Shown here one piece after another: positions 1-8,897 of a stretch of 64,000 nucleotides of DNA. Position numbers and translations under genes: made by a program. A model generated the notes under the pieces. The model was not told the DNA's origin, ran no database searches, and saw nothing but the letters and a program-made list of their open reading frames with translations. The DNA comes from an uncultured Flavobacteriales bacterium (GTDB taxonomy: Bacteria > Bacteroidota > Bacteroidia > Flavobacteriales > Schleiferiaceae), in NCBI GenBank assembly GCA_905478295.1, contig CAJQHZ010000027.1:47952-111951 (forward strand), in the 5' to 3' direction. How positions within the stretch are numbered: the stretch's first letter is position 1; each line of letters begins with the position of its first letter.

Positions 1-362
1 GCATAAATACTTACTTCATCTAACAAGTAATTTCTAGGAATAAGTTTGAGTACTTGCTCTTCGCTAGCAGCAAGTGCGGTACATAATGCGCTATCTATGG
101 GAACGTATTTGAATTGGTACCCGATGTTAGATAAAACGAGGGTATCACCGTCAGCAACGGGAATCTCGAAGTAACCGATTCCGTTTGAAACGGTACCCAT
201 AAATGTCCTGTTATTGACCACATGTGAATTTGGCAATGCAAAAGTTGAATCTCTATCTACTACAGTCCCTTTCAATATGTAACTTTGGGCAGATAGCGTC
301 GTGCCGTTAAAAGCAAACAACGCAAGAAGAATCAGTACTAAATTAGAAATACGTTTATACAT
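1..362 (-). CDS. Secreted protein with carboxypeptidase-regulatory-like domain, 5' part only
   Basis: The first 120 codons are present and the rest lies beyond the window edge. The N-terminus (MYKRISNLVLILLALF...) is a signal peptide ending near SAQ. It is followed by a beta-sandwich-like segment (ILKGTVVDRDSTFALPNSHVVN...GTVSNGIGYFEIPVADGDTLVLSNIGY) typical of the CarboxypepD_reg-like domain found at the N-terminus of TonB-dependent receptors, DUF5686 proteins and small periplasmic proteins of Bacteroidota. An in-frame TGA four codons upstream supports this ATG. The start overlaps the divergent ettA start in the palindrome CATG (360-363). Which larger family it belongs to cannot be decided from this fragment. 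Confidence 0.75.
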   Translation of the reverse strand, partial: MYKRISNLVLILLALFAFNGTTLSAQSYILKGTVVDRDSTFALPNSHVVNNRTFMGTVSNGIGYFEIPVADGDTLVLSNIGYQFKYVPIDSALCTALAASEEQVLKLIPRNYLLDEVSIY

Positions 363-2058
363 GTCAGACGACGGTCAGAAGGTCATTTTTTCGATGTCCA
401 AAGTGAGCAAAGTCCTTCCTCACAACAACAAAGCTATACTAAAGGACATTTATCTCTCTTTCTTCTATGGAGCCAAAATAGGCATCTTAGGTTTAAATGG
501 CTCGGGTAAATCGACACTTTTAAAGATTATTGCCGGGGTAGAAAAAAGCTATCAAGGCGATGTCGTTTTTGCACATGGCTATACCGTTGGATATTTAGAG
601 CAAGAGCCTCAGTTAGAAAAAGGAAAAACAGTTTTAGATATTGTCAAAGAAGGCGCTGCTGAAACCGTAGCCGTTTTAGATGAATACAATAGCATAAACG
701 ACCAGTTTGGTTTGCCTGAAGTGTATGAAAATCCGGATAAGATGGAGCAGCTGATGGCTCGTCAAGCGGTGCTTCAGGATCAGATTGATGCAACGAACGC
801 ATGGGAATTAGAGACGATGTTGAACCGTGCGATGGATGCATTGAACTGTCCACCGTCGGACCAATTAGTTGACCACCTCTCAGGTGGGGAAGCTCGTCGC
901 GTAGCGCTCTGCCGACTTTTATTGCAACAACCCGACGTCCTCTTATTAGATGAGCCTACCAACCATTTGGATGCAGAGAGTATTTTATGGTTGGAGCAGC
1001 ATTTACAACAATATAAGGGGACCGTTATTGCGGTCACTCACGACCGTTATTTCCTAGACAATGTAGCGGGATGGATTTTAGAATTGGACCGCGGTGAGGG
1101 GATTCCTTGGAAGGGGAATTACAGCTCTTGGCTCGATCAGAAAACTAAACGTATGGCGCAAGAGGAAAAGCAAGCTTCAAAACGCCGTAAAACCTTAGAG
1201 CGCGAGCTCGAGTGGGTGCGCATGAACCCAAAAGGACGCCAAAGCAAGAGCAAAGCACGTTTGAATAACTACGAAAGTATGTTGTCTCAGGAGCAAAAAG
1301 AGAAAGAAAGCAAGCTTGAAATCTTTATCCCGGCGGGGCCTAGATTAGGTAGCAATGTTATTGATGCGAAAAATGTAAAAAAGGGATTTGGCGAGAAATT
1401 GCTTTATGACGATTTGAATTTCTCATTGCCGCCGGCAGGGATTGTTGGAATCATCGGTCCAAACGGCGCGGGTAAAACCACAATCTTTAAAATGATCATG
1501 GACCAGTTACAGCCGGATGCAGGCGTTTTTGATGTGGGAGAGACGGTTCAGATTTCTTACGTCGATCAGAGTCACGAAAAGCTGAATCCAGAAAAAACCA
1601 TTTTCGAAGTAGTCGGAGAGGGTACAGAGGAAGTACTGCTTGGTGGCCAGCGCGTAAATGCTCGTGCATATTTGAGCCGATTCAATTTCGCAGGCGGTGA
1701 TCAAAGCAAAAAAGTAGGGGTGCTTTCCGGAGGTGAACGCAACCGCCTTCACCTGGCCATGGCACTTAAAGAAGGGGGTAATGTTTTACTTTTGGATGAG
1801 CCTACTAATGATTTAGATATCAATACATTAAGAGCGTTGGAAGAGGCGTTAGAAAACTTTGCAGGGTGTGCGGTGATTATTTCACACGACCGCTGGTTCT
1901 TAGACCGTGTTTGTACGCACATTTTAGCGTTTGAAGGCGATTCTCAGGTGTATTCTTTTGAAGGTAGTTTTAGTGAATACGAAGAAAATAAATTGAAGCG
2001 ACTCGGGCGCACAGAACCTACTCGATTCAAATACAAGAAGTTGTTAAAAGACAGCTAG
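361..2058 (+). CDS. ettA: Energy-dependent translational throttle protein EttA (ABC-F ATPase)
   Basis: This 565-residue ABC-F protein matches the length of E. coli EttA (555). By family it binds the ribosomal E site and gates the first elongation step according to ATP/ADP. There are no membrane segments. Two ABC domains are visible: domain 1 with Walker A GLNGSGKST, signature LSGGEARRVAL and Walker B VLLLDEPTNHLD; domain 2 with GPNGAGKTT, LSGGERNRLHL and VLLLDEPTNDLD. The linker is rich in K, R and E, as in the family. The start at 361 (MSDDGQKVIFSM) fits EttA N-termini better than a GTG at 301, which would lie inside the divergent gene. A hairpin terminator follows. Confidence 0.93.
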   Translation: MSDDGQKVIFSMSKVSKVLPHNNKAILKDIYLSFFYGAKIGILGLNGSGKSTLLKIIAGVEKSYQGDVVFAHGYTVGYLEQEPQLEKGKTVLDIVKEGAAETVAVLDEYNSINDQFGLPEVYENPDKMEQLMARQAVLQDQIDATNAWELETMLNRAMDALNCPPSDQLVDHLSGGEARRVALCRLLLQQPDVLLLDEPTNHLDAESILWLEQHLQQYKGTVIAVTHDRYFLDNVAGWILELDRGEGIPWKGNYSSWLDQKTKRMAQEEKQASKRRKTLERELEWVRMNPKGRQSKSKARLNNYESMLSQEQKEKESKLEIFIPAGPRLGSNVIDAKNVKKGFGEKLLYDDLNFSLPPAGIVGIIGPNGAGKTTIFKMIMDQLQPDAGVFDVGETVQISYVDQSHEKLNPEKTIFEVVGEGTEEVLLGGQRVNARAYLSRFNFAGGDQSKKVGVLSGGERNRLHLAMALKEGGNVLLLDEPTNDLDINTLRALEEALENFAGCAVIISHDRWFLDRVCTHILAFEGDSQVYSFEGSFSEYEENKLKRLGRTEPTRFKYKKLLKDS

Positions 2059-2089
2059 TAAAAGTAGATCCGAATTAAAAAAAAATATT

Positions 2090-2121
2090 GAAGCCCGCAA
2101 ACACCATGCGGGCTTCTTTGT
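2090..2121 (+). terminator. Rho-independent terminator after ettA
   Basis: A 10-bp perfect stem (2090-2099 with 2107-2116) has a 7-nt loop and a T-rich tail (CTTTGTT). It lies 31 bp after the ettA stop and 35 bp before the next start. Confidence 0.8.
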
Positions 2122-2155
2122 TATCTTACCAAACCTATCAACAGAAACCAATTTT

Positions 2156-3307
2156 ATGAGAATTCAACTCAGTGACGAGCGCCAGGAATTGCTGGAAATG
2201 GTGCGTCAATCGGCCAAAGATTTTGCAGAGAAAAATATCCGACCTAATGTTATGGAGTGGGATGAAAGTCAACACTTTCCCGTTCCGTTATTTAAAGAAA
2301 TGGGTGCATTAGGATTTATGGGGGTTCTAGTTCCTGAAGAATACGGTGGTGCTGGTCTGGGATACCAAGAATATATCACGATTATTGATGAAATTGCGCA
2401 AGTATGTGGGTCAATAGGTCTTTCCGTTGCTGCTCACAATTCACTTTGTACCGGTCATATATTACAGTTTGGAACGGAAGCTCAAAAGAAGAAATGGTTA
2501 CCTAAGTTGGCTACGGCCGAATGGATCGGTGCGTGGGGGCTTACCGAAACTGGTACAGGTTCTGATGCAGGAGGTATGGATACCACTGCCGTTTTAGATG
2601 GAGATCATTACGTATTGAATGGTTCTAAGAATTGGATTACACATGCGATTAGTTCTGAGATTGCTGTGGTCATTGCACGAACAGGGGAAAAAGGCGATTC
2701 ACACGGAATGACAGCGTTTGTCGTTGAAAAGAGCACGCCAGGTTTCACCGCTGGTCAAAAGGAAAATAAATTGGGTATGCGTGCTTCTGAGACGGCTTGT
2801 CTGTTTTTTGACGATTGTCGCGTCCCAAAAGAAAATATTCTAGGTAAGGTTGGTGACGGCTTTATACAATCCATGAAAATTCTAGACGGCGGACGCATCT
2901 CGATTGCTGCACTTTCCGTCGGAATTGCACGGGGTGCAATGGATGCGGCCATCAGCTATGCCGATGAAAGGGTACAATTCGGGAAGAAGATTCGATCCTT
3001 CCAAGGCGTGAGTTTCAAACTCGCCGAAATGTCAACTAAAGTCTATGCGGCAGAGTTGATGACCAGGCATGCGGGCGCCTTGAAAGAGGAGGGCAAACCC
3101 ATGACACAGGAAAGTGCCATGGCAAAGCTCTATGCGTCTGAAATTTCTACAGAAGTTGCAAATGAAGCGGTTCAAGTCTTTGGCGGCTATGGTTATACGA
3201 AGGACTATCCTGTAGAGAAATTCTATCGTGATTGCAAGCTGTGTACCATAGGTGAGGGCACCTCTGAAATTCAAAAAGTCGTTATTTCAAGGAACCTATA
3301 TAAATAA
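2156..3307 (+). CDS. Short/medium-chain acyl-CoA dehydrogenase
   Basis: A 383-residue cytosolic flavoenzyme of the acyl-CoA dehydrogenase family, which introduces the alpha-beta double bond into acyl-CoA and passes electrons to ETF. It has the expected N-terminal helical, middle beta and C-terminal helical layout. Visible motifs are [15 protein letters not shown] (FAD/substrate loop), the WITH strand and the C-terminal [12 protein letters not shown], whose Glu367 aligns with the catalytic base. It resembles butyryl-CoA or short-chain enzymes (Bcd type). No beta-oxidation partner lies next to it. Its last 12 nt overlap the end of the convergent DUF2256 gene. Exact chain-length specificity cannot be read from the sequence. 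Confidence 0.9.
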   Translation: MRIQLSDERQELLEMVRQSAKDFAEKNIRPNVMEWDESQHFPVPLFKEMGALGFMGVLVPEEYGGAGLGYQEYITIIDEIAQVCGSIGLSVAAHNSLCTGHILQFGTEAQKKKWLPKLATAEWIGAWGLTETGTGSDAGGMDTTAVLDGDHYVLNGSKNWITHAISSEIAVVIARTGEKGDSHGMTAFVVEKSTPGFTAGQKENKLGMRASETACLFFDDCRVPKENILGKVGDGFIQSMKILDGGRISIAALSVGIARGAMDAAISYADERVQFGKKIRSFQGVSFKLAEMSTKVYAAELMTRHAGALKEEGKPMTQESAMAKLYASEISTEVANEAVQVFGGYGYTKDYPVEKFYRDCKLCTIGEGTSEIQKVVISRNLYK

Positions 3308-3436
3308 TTTCGTTTTACTGCAGCGCTTACTGCAGTACTTTACGTTTTCCCAATCTCGCTCCCATTTTTTGCGCCATGCGAACGGTCTTCCGCACGTGGC
3401 GCAAACTTTTTCGGGCAGGTGTTGTTTCTTATGCAT
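3296..3436 (-). CDS. DUF2256 small zinc-finger-like protein
   Basis: A 46-residue protein, [19 protein letters not shown] followed by [20 protein letters not shown]. The two CxxC-type pairs (CATC, and C...C in YCSKRC) and the WRKKW core are the hallmarks of DUF2256. Four cysteines could bind one zinc. The frame stays open upstream, but conserved sequence starts only at this Met, and the opposite-strand gene occupies the region upstream. The TIGR03643 gene diverges from it only about 13-22 bp away. From general knowledge of genome neighbourhoods, DUF2256 and TIGR03643 genes often sit beside photolyase/cryptochrome genes; here such a gene lies about 13 kb downstream. Molecular function is unknown. 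Confidence 0.85.
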   Translation of the reverse strand: MHKKQHLPEKVCATCGRPFAWRKKWERDWENVKYCSKRCSKTKLFI

Positions 3437-3458
3437 AACTGTAAAACGATTGCACACA

Positions 3459-3752
3459 TTGAAAGGTTCTGCCGTAGTTAAAAAACTTACCGAAAGAGAA
3501 GTAGATCGTATAGTCGAAATGGCATGGGAAGATCGAACACCTTTTGATGCTATTACTGCCCAATTTGGTATTTCAGAAGCTGAAACCATCGCACTCATGC
3601 GCAATCAAATGAAGCCTAAAAGCTGGCGTATGTGGCGCGCTAGGGTTCAAGGGAGAGGAACAAAGCATATTGCAAAACGAGACTTTGAAGTAGGCCGCCA
3701 CAAGTGTAGTCGTCAACGCGCGATTTCGTTGAATAAGATTTCGAAGCGGTAA
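3459..3752 (+). CDS. TIGR03643 (DUF2805) family protein, non-ATG start
   Basis: A protein of about 97 residues: [70 protein letters not shown]. The [10 protein letters not shown], helix-turn-helix-like [10 protein letters not shown] and [10 protein letters not shown] segments match TIGR03643. No ATG precedes the conserved part except one far upstream inside the acyl-CoA dehydrogenase gene, so I place the start at TTG 3459, with TTG 3450 as the alternative. The HTH-like core and basic tail suggest nucleic-acid binding, which is inference. It diverges from the DUF2256 gene with almost no spacer, so the two probably share a regulatory region. Confidence 0.8.
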   Translation: MKGSAVVKKLTEREVDRIVEMAWEDRTPFDAITAQFGISEAETIALMRNQMKPKSWRMWRARVQGRGTKHIAKRDFEVGRHKCSRQRAISLNKISKR

Positions 3753-3777
3753 ATATTTAACGATTGTTGTTGTTAAT

Positions 3778-3803
3778 CAATGAGTTACATCGTTTACTCA
3801 TTG
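3778..3803. repeat. Inverted repeat CAATGAGT...ACTCATTG
   Basis: A perfect 8-bp inverted repeat with a 10-nt spacer lies 25 bp after the TIGR03643 stop and 73 bp before the next start. No T-run follows. It could be a weak terminator or an operator for the gene downstream; the sequence does not decide. Confidence 0.4.
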
Positions 3804-3876
3804 TTGGTAAGCCAATGAATGAAAGGCTTTTTTCTCATGAAAAAATGACCTATTTTCGATGTTCAACCTAACAAAT

Positions 3877-6800
3877 ATGAATTTGAGACGTTTTCTAGCC
3901 ATTGCAGTGCTTTCTATGCTGTCTTTCCAAGGACATGCCACCCACCTTTTGGGAGGTGAGATTGTATGGAAATGTAAACCAAACGGTAAGTATCAGTTCA
4001 CGCTGGTTCTTTACCGCGAGTGCGCTGGTATTGGGCTTCCCACGACAGCACAATCATTAGCAACTAATGCTGGAGTTAGTATTTCGTGTGCTTTCATCAG
4101 CACTACGGATGTTGTCCCTTCTTGCTACACAGGAACTACGAATTGTGCTGGCGCAGCCTCTGGAACGGGTAAGATGCAGAAATATGTCTACCGCTCCGGC
4201 GACATTACTTTAACCGGTACACCTCCGGCTGGAGGTTGGTACTTTACCTGGACTAGTTGTTGTCGTCCCGGTAGTATTTCTAATGTTGTTAGTCCAGGTG
4301 GAGCAAGTTACCTTCTTCGAGCCGTCATGTATCCTTACACTCCGCCCGGTTCTACAGCCGCACTTTCGGCGGGTACTGCAGCAAATCCATCTTGTTATGA
4401 TAGCTCACCAAACTTCCTAGAAGATCCGCAGGTAATTTCATGTACAGGGGTAGATGTTGTTTACAACAATCTTGGTTATGATCCAGATTTGGATTCCTTA
4501 TACTACAACTGGTCGTACCCATGGGATGCCTCGACTTTTTCTTCCAACCCAGCAAGTAACTCAGTTAACTTTGTTTCTGGGTATAGTTGGAACAGTCCAT
4601 TGCCTAGCGGATCCTCTTCAACACCAGCCTCGATTGATGGAGAAACTGGAGAAATCACTTTCAATTCAGGCGTAGCTGGATCCTGGGCAACATGTGTTGT
4701 CATTGAAGAATGGCGTTGTGGTCAGAAGGTGGGTGAGATTTACCGCGATATTCCTATTGTAACTCTGGCGTGTACGCCTCCTACAGGTTTGTGTTCTTCC
4801 GCCTTTGTAGACGAAGCGCCGGATATGTCATTAACTCCCGACAACTCATTGATGAATGCTACGGTGCTAACTCCGGTTACCAACACCGCAGGAGACACCA
4901 TTTACTATTATACAGAAGCTTTCCCTGGAGATACCGTTCGTTTTAAAATTACAGCATCGGATGCTTACCCAAATCCGAACTGTTCTTCTCAAAATATTCA
5001 GTTTAGCGCCTCAGGAGGTAATTTGAGTTCTGCTGCGAATTACGGGAATGCGAATTCTTGTCTTTTCAATCCGCCTTGTGCGACGTTGACTTCATTAAAT
5101 CCTGGAGGAGTATTCTCATATCCTGGTTTAAATGATGCCCAATTTAACTGGAACATAACCTGTAATCACCTATTCTACCAAGAATATCAATGTGGTCAGT
5201 TAAAATCGGAATATTCCTTTTACCTCCGTATGCAGGATGACCAGTGTCCAATTAATCGTTTTTCGTACAAGAAAGTAGTGGTGAAGGTCAAAAACTACAT
5301 GCCTGGTATGCCAAATGTCGATAACACTTGTATTCAGCAGGATGATAATGGTGTGACTTTTGACTGGGTTAATAATCCTGATACAGGCTTTAATTGGGAC
5401 TTTTATGTCATTAATCACATCGATACATTGGGAAATACCTCTGTGGTTGATACCATTTACGATTGGGCAACACAAACGTATACCCATGCTGGTGCAGATC
5501 CTAATGCAGTAAACGGCTACACTATTCAGGTAGCAGGGGGTTGTGGACTCTTATCAGACCCTACACCCGTATTGCAAAACATTCGTGTTGGTCTACAAGC
5601 ATTTCCACCACCTCCAAATTCTTCTATTGCACAGATTGATTGGAATCCTTGGATGCGCGGTAATGATTCTACTGCCTATGATGTTTGGGTAGAAGCACCA
5701 ATAAGTTCAGGAAACTGGACACAATTGGGGACTACAATGGATACCACTTGGACAGATACTGTTGCCTTTTGTGGGGAGTGGTTGAATTATGAAGTCCGCT
5801 ATGGCGCGGCTTGTGTTAGTTCTTCGGATAGTGGATTTTTCTCTGATAAAACACCGCCGGCACCTATTGTTTTTGACAGTGTAACAGTGGCTGGAGGGAA
5901 TCTAGCGGCTATGTCATGGGAAGCTTCCTCTGATAGCGATGTCGTCTATTACCGAATATACAGAAGAGATAATTCAGGGTTCTTGCAGCCTGTTGATTCC
6001 ATATTAGCCTCGGATTACGCTACTTCAATGCCCTACATTTACCAGCTTTCAAATGCTGAAAATGAAAGTGAAGAATACGTTATAACGGCAATTGATAGCT
6101 GTGGAAACCAAAGTAGCGTGGGGAATACGATACCGTCAAGTACAATGTATTTATTTTTAGGTATAGATCCATGTGATGGTTACGCTCGAATTCGTTGGAA
6201 TACCTATAAAACCTGGACACAGACACAGCCGAAGGAGTATAATTTATACTGTGACATTACGGATCCTCTAGGAGGTGTAATCTCAGGTGTACTCTTAAAA
6301 GGAGGTACGTTGGATACCACGTTTAACCACTACGGTATTATAAACGGTTATTCTTATTGTTACTATGTACGTGCGGTGGATACGACAGGTACTATTACGA
6401 GTACTTCAAATAAGATTTGTAACAGCTCAGCTGTAGTACAGGGCTCGAAAGTGTTGTATTTAGGTAGAGCATCTGTTACCTCTCAAAACGGTATTGATCT
6501 TTACGCGTACATCGATAAGGATGCAGATGTTATTGACTATCAAATCCAGCGTGCAGATGCTGAAATCGGACCGTATTTGACCATTGGGAACGTCGCAAAA
6601 CCAGCATTGGGGCCATGGGAAGTGAAATTCATAGACTACACGGCGGATCCAATGAACAGAAAGTATTTCTATCGTATTGCTTCTCGTGATTCTTGTGGTG
6701 CTCTAGATACGTTATCCAATCTAGGAACGAATATGCTTCTTAATGTTGAGGCCATCGGTAATCTGTCGAATACACTGACGTGGACACATTACAGAAAATT

Positions 6801-7320
6801 TGATGCGGGCGTTGAGGAGTACAAGATTTATAGATCCATTGATGGAGGTTCTTCTTTTGCATTGGCAGCGACCACAACGGATTCGGTTTATAATGATGAT
6901 ATAAAGCCATACTCGAACTCAAAGGGCAAATTCTGCTACTACATTAAAGCCATCGCTAAAGATGGTGTGATTCCTTGGCGCGATGAATTTGGCGAGAAAT
7001 TTAATGCCCGTTCGAACGTATCGTGTGCAGTACATAAGGCGCGTTTATGGGTACCTAGTGCATTTAGTCCAAATTCAGACGTTATTGAAAATAGAAAGTG
7101 GAAGCCTCAAGGTGTTTTTGCAAGGCCAGATAGCTATACTTTATTCGTCACGAACCGTTGGGGACAAGAAGTCTTCAGGACTAACGATCTCAATGAAAGT
7201 TGGGACGGAAAAGTTAACGGCGACCCAGCGGCAATTGGGGTTTATACCTATTATATTAAGTATAGAAGTATAGAAGATGTGCCTGTTGAGGAGCGCGGGA
7301 CCTTCACCTTACTTAACTAA
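3877..7320 (+). CDS. Large secreted protein with T9SS type B (CHU_C) sorting domain
   Basis: A 1147-residue surface or secreted protein. The N-terminus MNLRRFLAIAVLSMLSFQGHA is a signal peptide, followed at once by THLLGGEIVWKC, a start common to many Bacteroidota gliding-type adhesins. The middle is rich in Cys, Thr, Ser, Asn and Gly, with fibronectin-type-III-like stretches (for example SWEASSDSDVVYYRIYRRD). The last ~90 residues (WVPSAFSPNSD...NRWGQEVFRT...WDGKVNG...GVYTYYIKY) are the gliding-motility C-terminal domain (TIGR04131, CHU_C). Type B domains are exported by T9SS and attached or released via the PorV/SprF systems. I chose Met 3877 over 3859 because it places the basic n-region correctly. 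A long hairpin follows. Ligand unknown. Confidence 0.88.
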   Translation: MNLRRFLAIAVLSMLSFQGHATHLLGGEIVWKCKPNGKYQFTLVLYRECAGIGLPTTAQSLATNAGVSISCAFISTTDVVPSCYTGTTNCAGAASGTGKMQKYVYRSGDITLTGTPPAGGWYFTWTSCCRPGSISNVVSPGGASYLLRAVMYPYTPPGSTAALSAGTAANPSCYDSSPNFLEDPQVISCTGVDVVYNNLGYDPDLDSLYYNWSYPWDASTFSSNPASNSVNFVSGYSWNSPLPSGSSSTPASIDGETGEITFNSGVAGSWATCVVIEEWRCGQKVGEIYRDIPIVTLACTPPTGLCSSAFVDEAPDMSLTPDNSLMNATVLTPVTNTAGDTIYYYTEAFPGDTVRFKITASDAYPNPNCSSQNIQFSASGGNLSSAANYGNANSCLFNPPCATLTSLNPGGVFSYPGLNDAQFNWNITCNHLFYQEYQCGQLKSEYSFYLRMQDDQCPINRFSYKKVVVKVKNYMPGMPNVDNTCIQQDDNGVTFDWVNNPDTGFNWDFYVINHIDTLGNTSVVDTIYDWATQTYTHAGADPNAVNGYTIQVAGGCGLLSDPTPVLQNIRVGLQAFPPPPNSSIAQIDWNPWMRGNDSTAYDVWVEAPISSGNWTQLGTTMDTTWTDTVAFCGEWLNYEVRYGAACVSSSDSGFFSDKTPPAPIVFDSVTVAGGNLAAMSWEASSDSDVVYYRIYRRDNSGFLQPVDSILASDYATSMPYIYQLSNAENESEEYVITAIDSCGNQSSVGNTIPSSTMYLFLGIDPCDGYARIRWNTYKTWTQTQPKEYNLYCDITDPLGGVISGVLLKGGTLDTTFNHYGIINGYSYCYYVRAVDTTGTITSTSNKICNSSAVVQGSKVLYLGRASVTSQNGIDLYAYIDKDADVIDYQIQRADAEIGPYLTIGNVAKPALGPWEVKFIDYTADPMNRKYFYRIASRDSCGALDTLSNLGTNMLLNVEAIGNLSNTLTWTHYRKFDAGVEEYKIYRSIDGGSSFALAATTTDSVYNDDIKPYSNSKGKFCYYIKAIAKDGVIPWRDEFGEKFNARSNVSCAVHKARLWVPSAFSPNSDVIENRKWKPQGVFARPDSYTLFVTNRWGQEVFRTNDLNESWDGKVNGDPAAIGVYTYYIKYRSIEDVPVEERGTFTLLN

Positions 7321-7337
7321 TTGTTAAAAGATTGAGA

Positions 7338-7374
7338 AACTAAAGCGGGCGACCATCGGTCGCCCGCTTTAGTT
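7338..7374 (+). terminator. 17-bp perfect hairpin between the T9SS gene and guaB
   Basis: The stem 7338-7354 pairs perfectly with 7358-7374 around a 3-nt loop. There is no T-run, so it could stop transcription in a Bacteroidota-like manner, or act as an mRNA 3'-end stabiliser. It lies 18 bp after the stop codon. Confidence 0.7.
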
Positions 7375-7387
7375 CGTAGAAATTGCT

Positions 7388-7395
7388 TAATTTTG
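7388..7395 (+). promoter_or_regulatory. Bacteroidota -7 element (TAATTTTG) of guaB
   Basis: It matches TAnnTTTG exactly and ends 24 nt before the guaB ATG, just downstream of the terminator hairpin. No good TTTG -33 element is seen at the usual spacing. Confidence 0.55.
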
Positions 7396-7419
7396 GGCGC
7401 AATTCAAATCGGGATTGCG

Positions 7420-8892
7420 ATGGCTTACAATAACGACAAAGTCCTAGGTCTAGGACTCACTTACGACGACGTACTTTTAGTACCGAATTACTCTGAAGTT
7501 TTACCACGGGACGTGGATTTATCTTCGCGTTTCTCCAAGAACATTGGGATGAAGACTCCTATAGCTAGTGCTGCAATGGATACAGTTACCGAAAGTGCTA
7601 TGGCAATCGCTATTGCTCAGGAAGGTGGTATAGGTGTAATACATAAGAATATGACCATTGAGCAGCAAGCTGTTGAGGTTCGCAAGGTTAAACGGGCAGA
7701 AAGTGGGATGATTTTAGATCCAGTTACACTTACCAAAGATGCCACGGTTCGTGATGCAAACGCAATGATGGCAGAATTTCGCATTGGCGGTATTCCTGTG
7801 GTGAACGCAAACCGAGAACTTATTGGTATAGTCACCAATCGTGATTTACGTTTTGAAAAGGACAGTGATCGCCTCATCAATGAAGTAATGACGAAAGAAA
7901 ACCTCATTACGACCAAGCCAAATGGGAGCATGGATGAAGCAGAGTCTATGTTGCAAGAGCACAAAATTGAAAAACTACCTGTCGTTGACGAACAGAATAA
8001 ATTGGTTGGTCTTATAACTTATCGAGACATTACTAAAATTAAGATCAAACCCAATGCAAATAAGGATCAATTCGGTCGTTTACGCGTTGCCGCAGCTGTA
8101 GGTGTTACACAGGATGTTGTTGACCGTGTGACGGCATTAAATGAGAGTGGTGTCGATGCTGTAATCATTGATACAGCGCACGGCCATACCAAAGGCGTTG
8201 TAGAAGCGTTACAGCGCGTTAAAGCAAAGTTCCCTAACCTAGATGTTGTTGTTGGGAATATAGCAACTCCAGAGGCTGCCTTGTATTTAATGGAAGCAGG
8301 TGCCGATGCCGTGAAAGTTGGTATTGGCCCCGGTTCTATCTGTACAACTCGTATTGTAGCAGGTGTGGGTTTTCCTCAATTGAGCGCCGTAATGGAAATT
8401 GCTAAGGCAATCGATAATAGAATTCCAATAATAGCAGATGGCGGTATTCGTTTTACAGGTGATATTGTAAAGGCACTTGCAGCCGGCGCAGATTGTGTGA
8501 TGTTAGGATCTATGTTCGCTGGTACGAAAGAAAGTCCAGGAGAAACGGTGATTTACGAAGGCAGAAAATACAAGACTTATCGAGGAATGGGCAGTGTCGA
8601 AGCGATGACAGATGGTTCTAAAGACCGTTATTTTCAAGATGTCGAAGATGATGTGAAGAAATTAGTTCCAGAAGGAATCGTAGGTCGTGTTCCTTACAAA
8701 GGCGAAGTCAGTGAGGTTATGTATCAATTTATTGGTGGATTACGCGCTGGTATGGGCTACTGCGGTTCCAAGGATATCCCTACCCTAAAAGAATCGGCTG
8801 GATTTATTCAAATTACGGCGGCCGGGATGCAAGAAAGTCACCCACATAACGTAAGTATTACTAGAGAAGCACCTAACTACAGTAGAAGATAA
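7420..8892 (+). CDS. guaB: Inosine-5'-monophosphate dehydrogenase
   Basis: A 490-residue IMP dehydrogenase that oxidises IMP to XMP with NAD+, the committed step of GMP synthesis. The TIM barrel begins [22 protein letters not shown] and is split by two CBS domains (about residues 95-205, ...[34 protein letters not shown]...). The active-site loop GPGSICTTR carries catalytic Cys308, and the flap region [10 protein letters not shown] is present. I start at [10 protein letters not shown], which has a -7 promoter element 24 nt upstream, rather than at an upstream GTG/ATG. The next gene begins 5 nt after the stop, so guaB likely heads the chaperone operon. Confidence 0.96.
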   Translation: MAYNNDKVLGLGLTYDDVLLVPNYSEVLPRDVDLSSRFSKNIGMKTPIASAAMDTVTESAMAIAIAQEGGIGVIHKNMTIEQQAVEVRKVKRAESGMILDPVTLTKDATVRDANAMMAEFRIGGIPVVNANRELIGIVTNRDLRFEKDSDRLINEVMTKENLITTKPNGSMDEAESMLQEHKIEKLPVVDEQNKLVGLITYRDITKIKIKPNANKDQFGRLRVAAAVGVTQDVVDRVTALNESGVDAVIIDTAHGHTKGVVEALQRVKAKFPNLDVVVGNIATPEAALYLMEAGADAVKVGIGPGSICTTRIVAGVGFPQLSAVMEIAKAIDNRIPIIADGGIRFTGDIVKALAAGADCVMLGSMFAGTKESPGETVIYEGRKYKTYRGMGSVEAMTDGSKDRYFQDVEDDVKKLVPEGIVGRVPYKGEVSEVMYQFIGGLRAGMGYCGSKDIPTLKESAGFIQITAAGMQESHPHNVSITREAPNYSRR

Positions 8893-8897
8893 ACACA

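Noticed and set aside
3252..3458. Upstream extension of the TIGR03643 gene to an ATG at 3252
   Set aside because: It would overlap the acyl-CoA dehydrogenase 3' end and the DUF2256 gene on the other strand; the extra 69 residues have no family similarity.
3859..3876. Earlier start of the large T9SS type B protein at 3859
   Set aside because: Met 3877 places MNLRRF directly before the hydrophobic core; the longer N-terminus adds neutral residues in front of the signal peptide.
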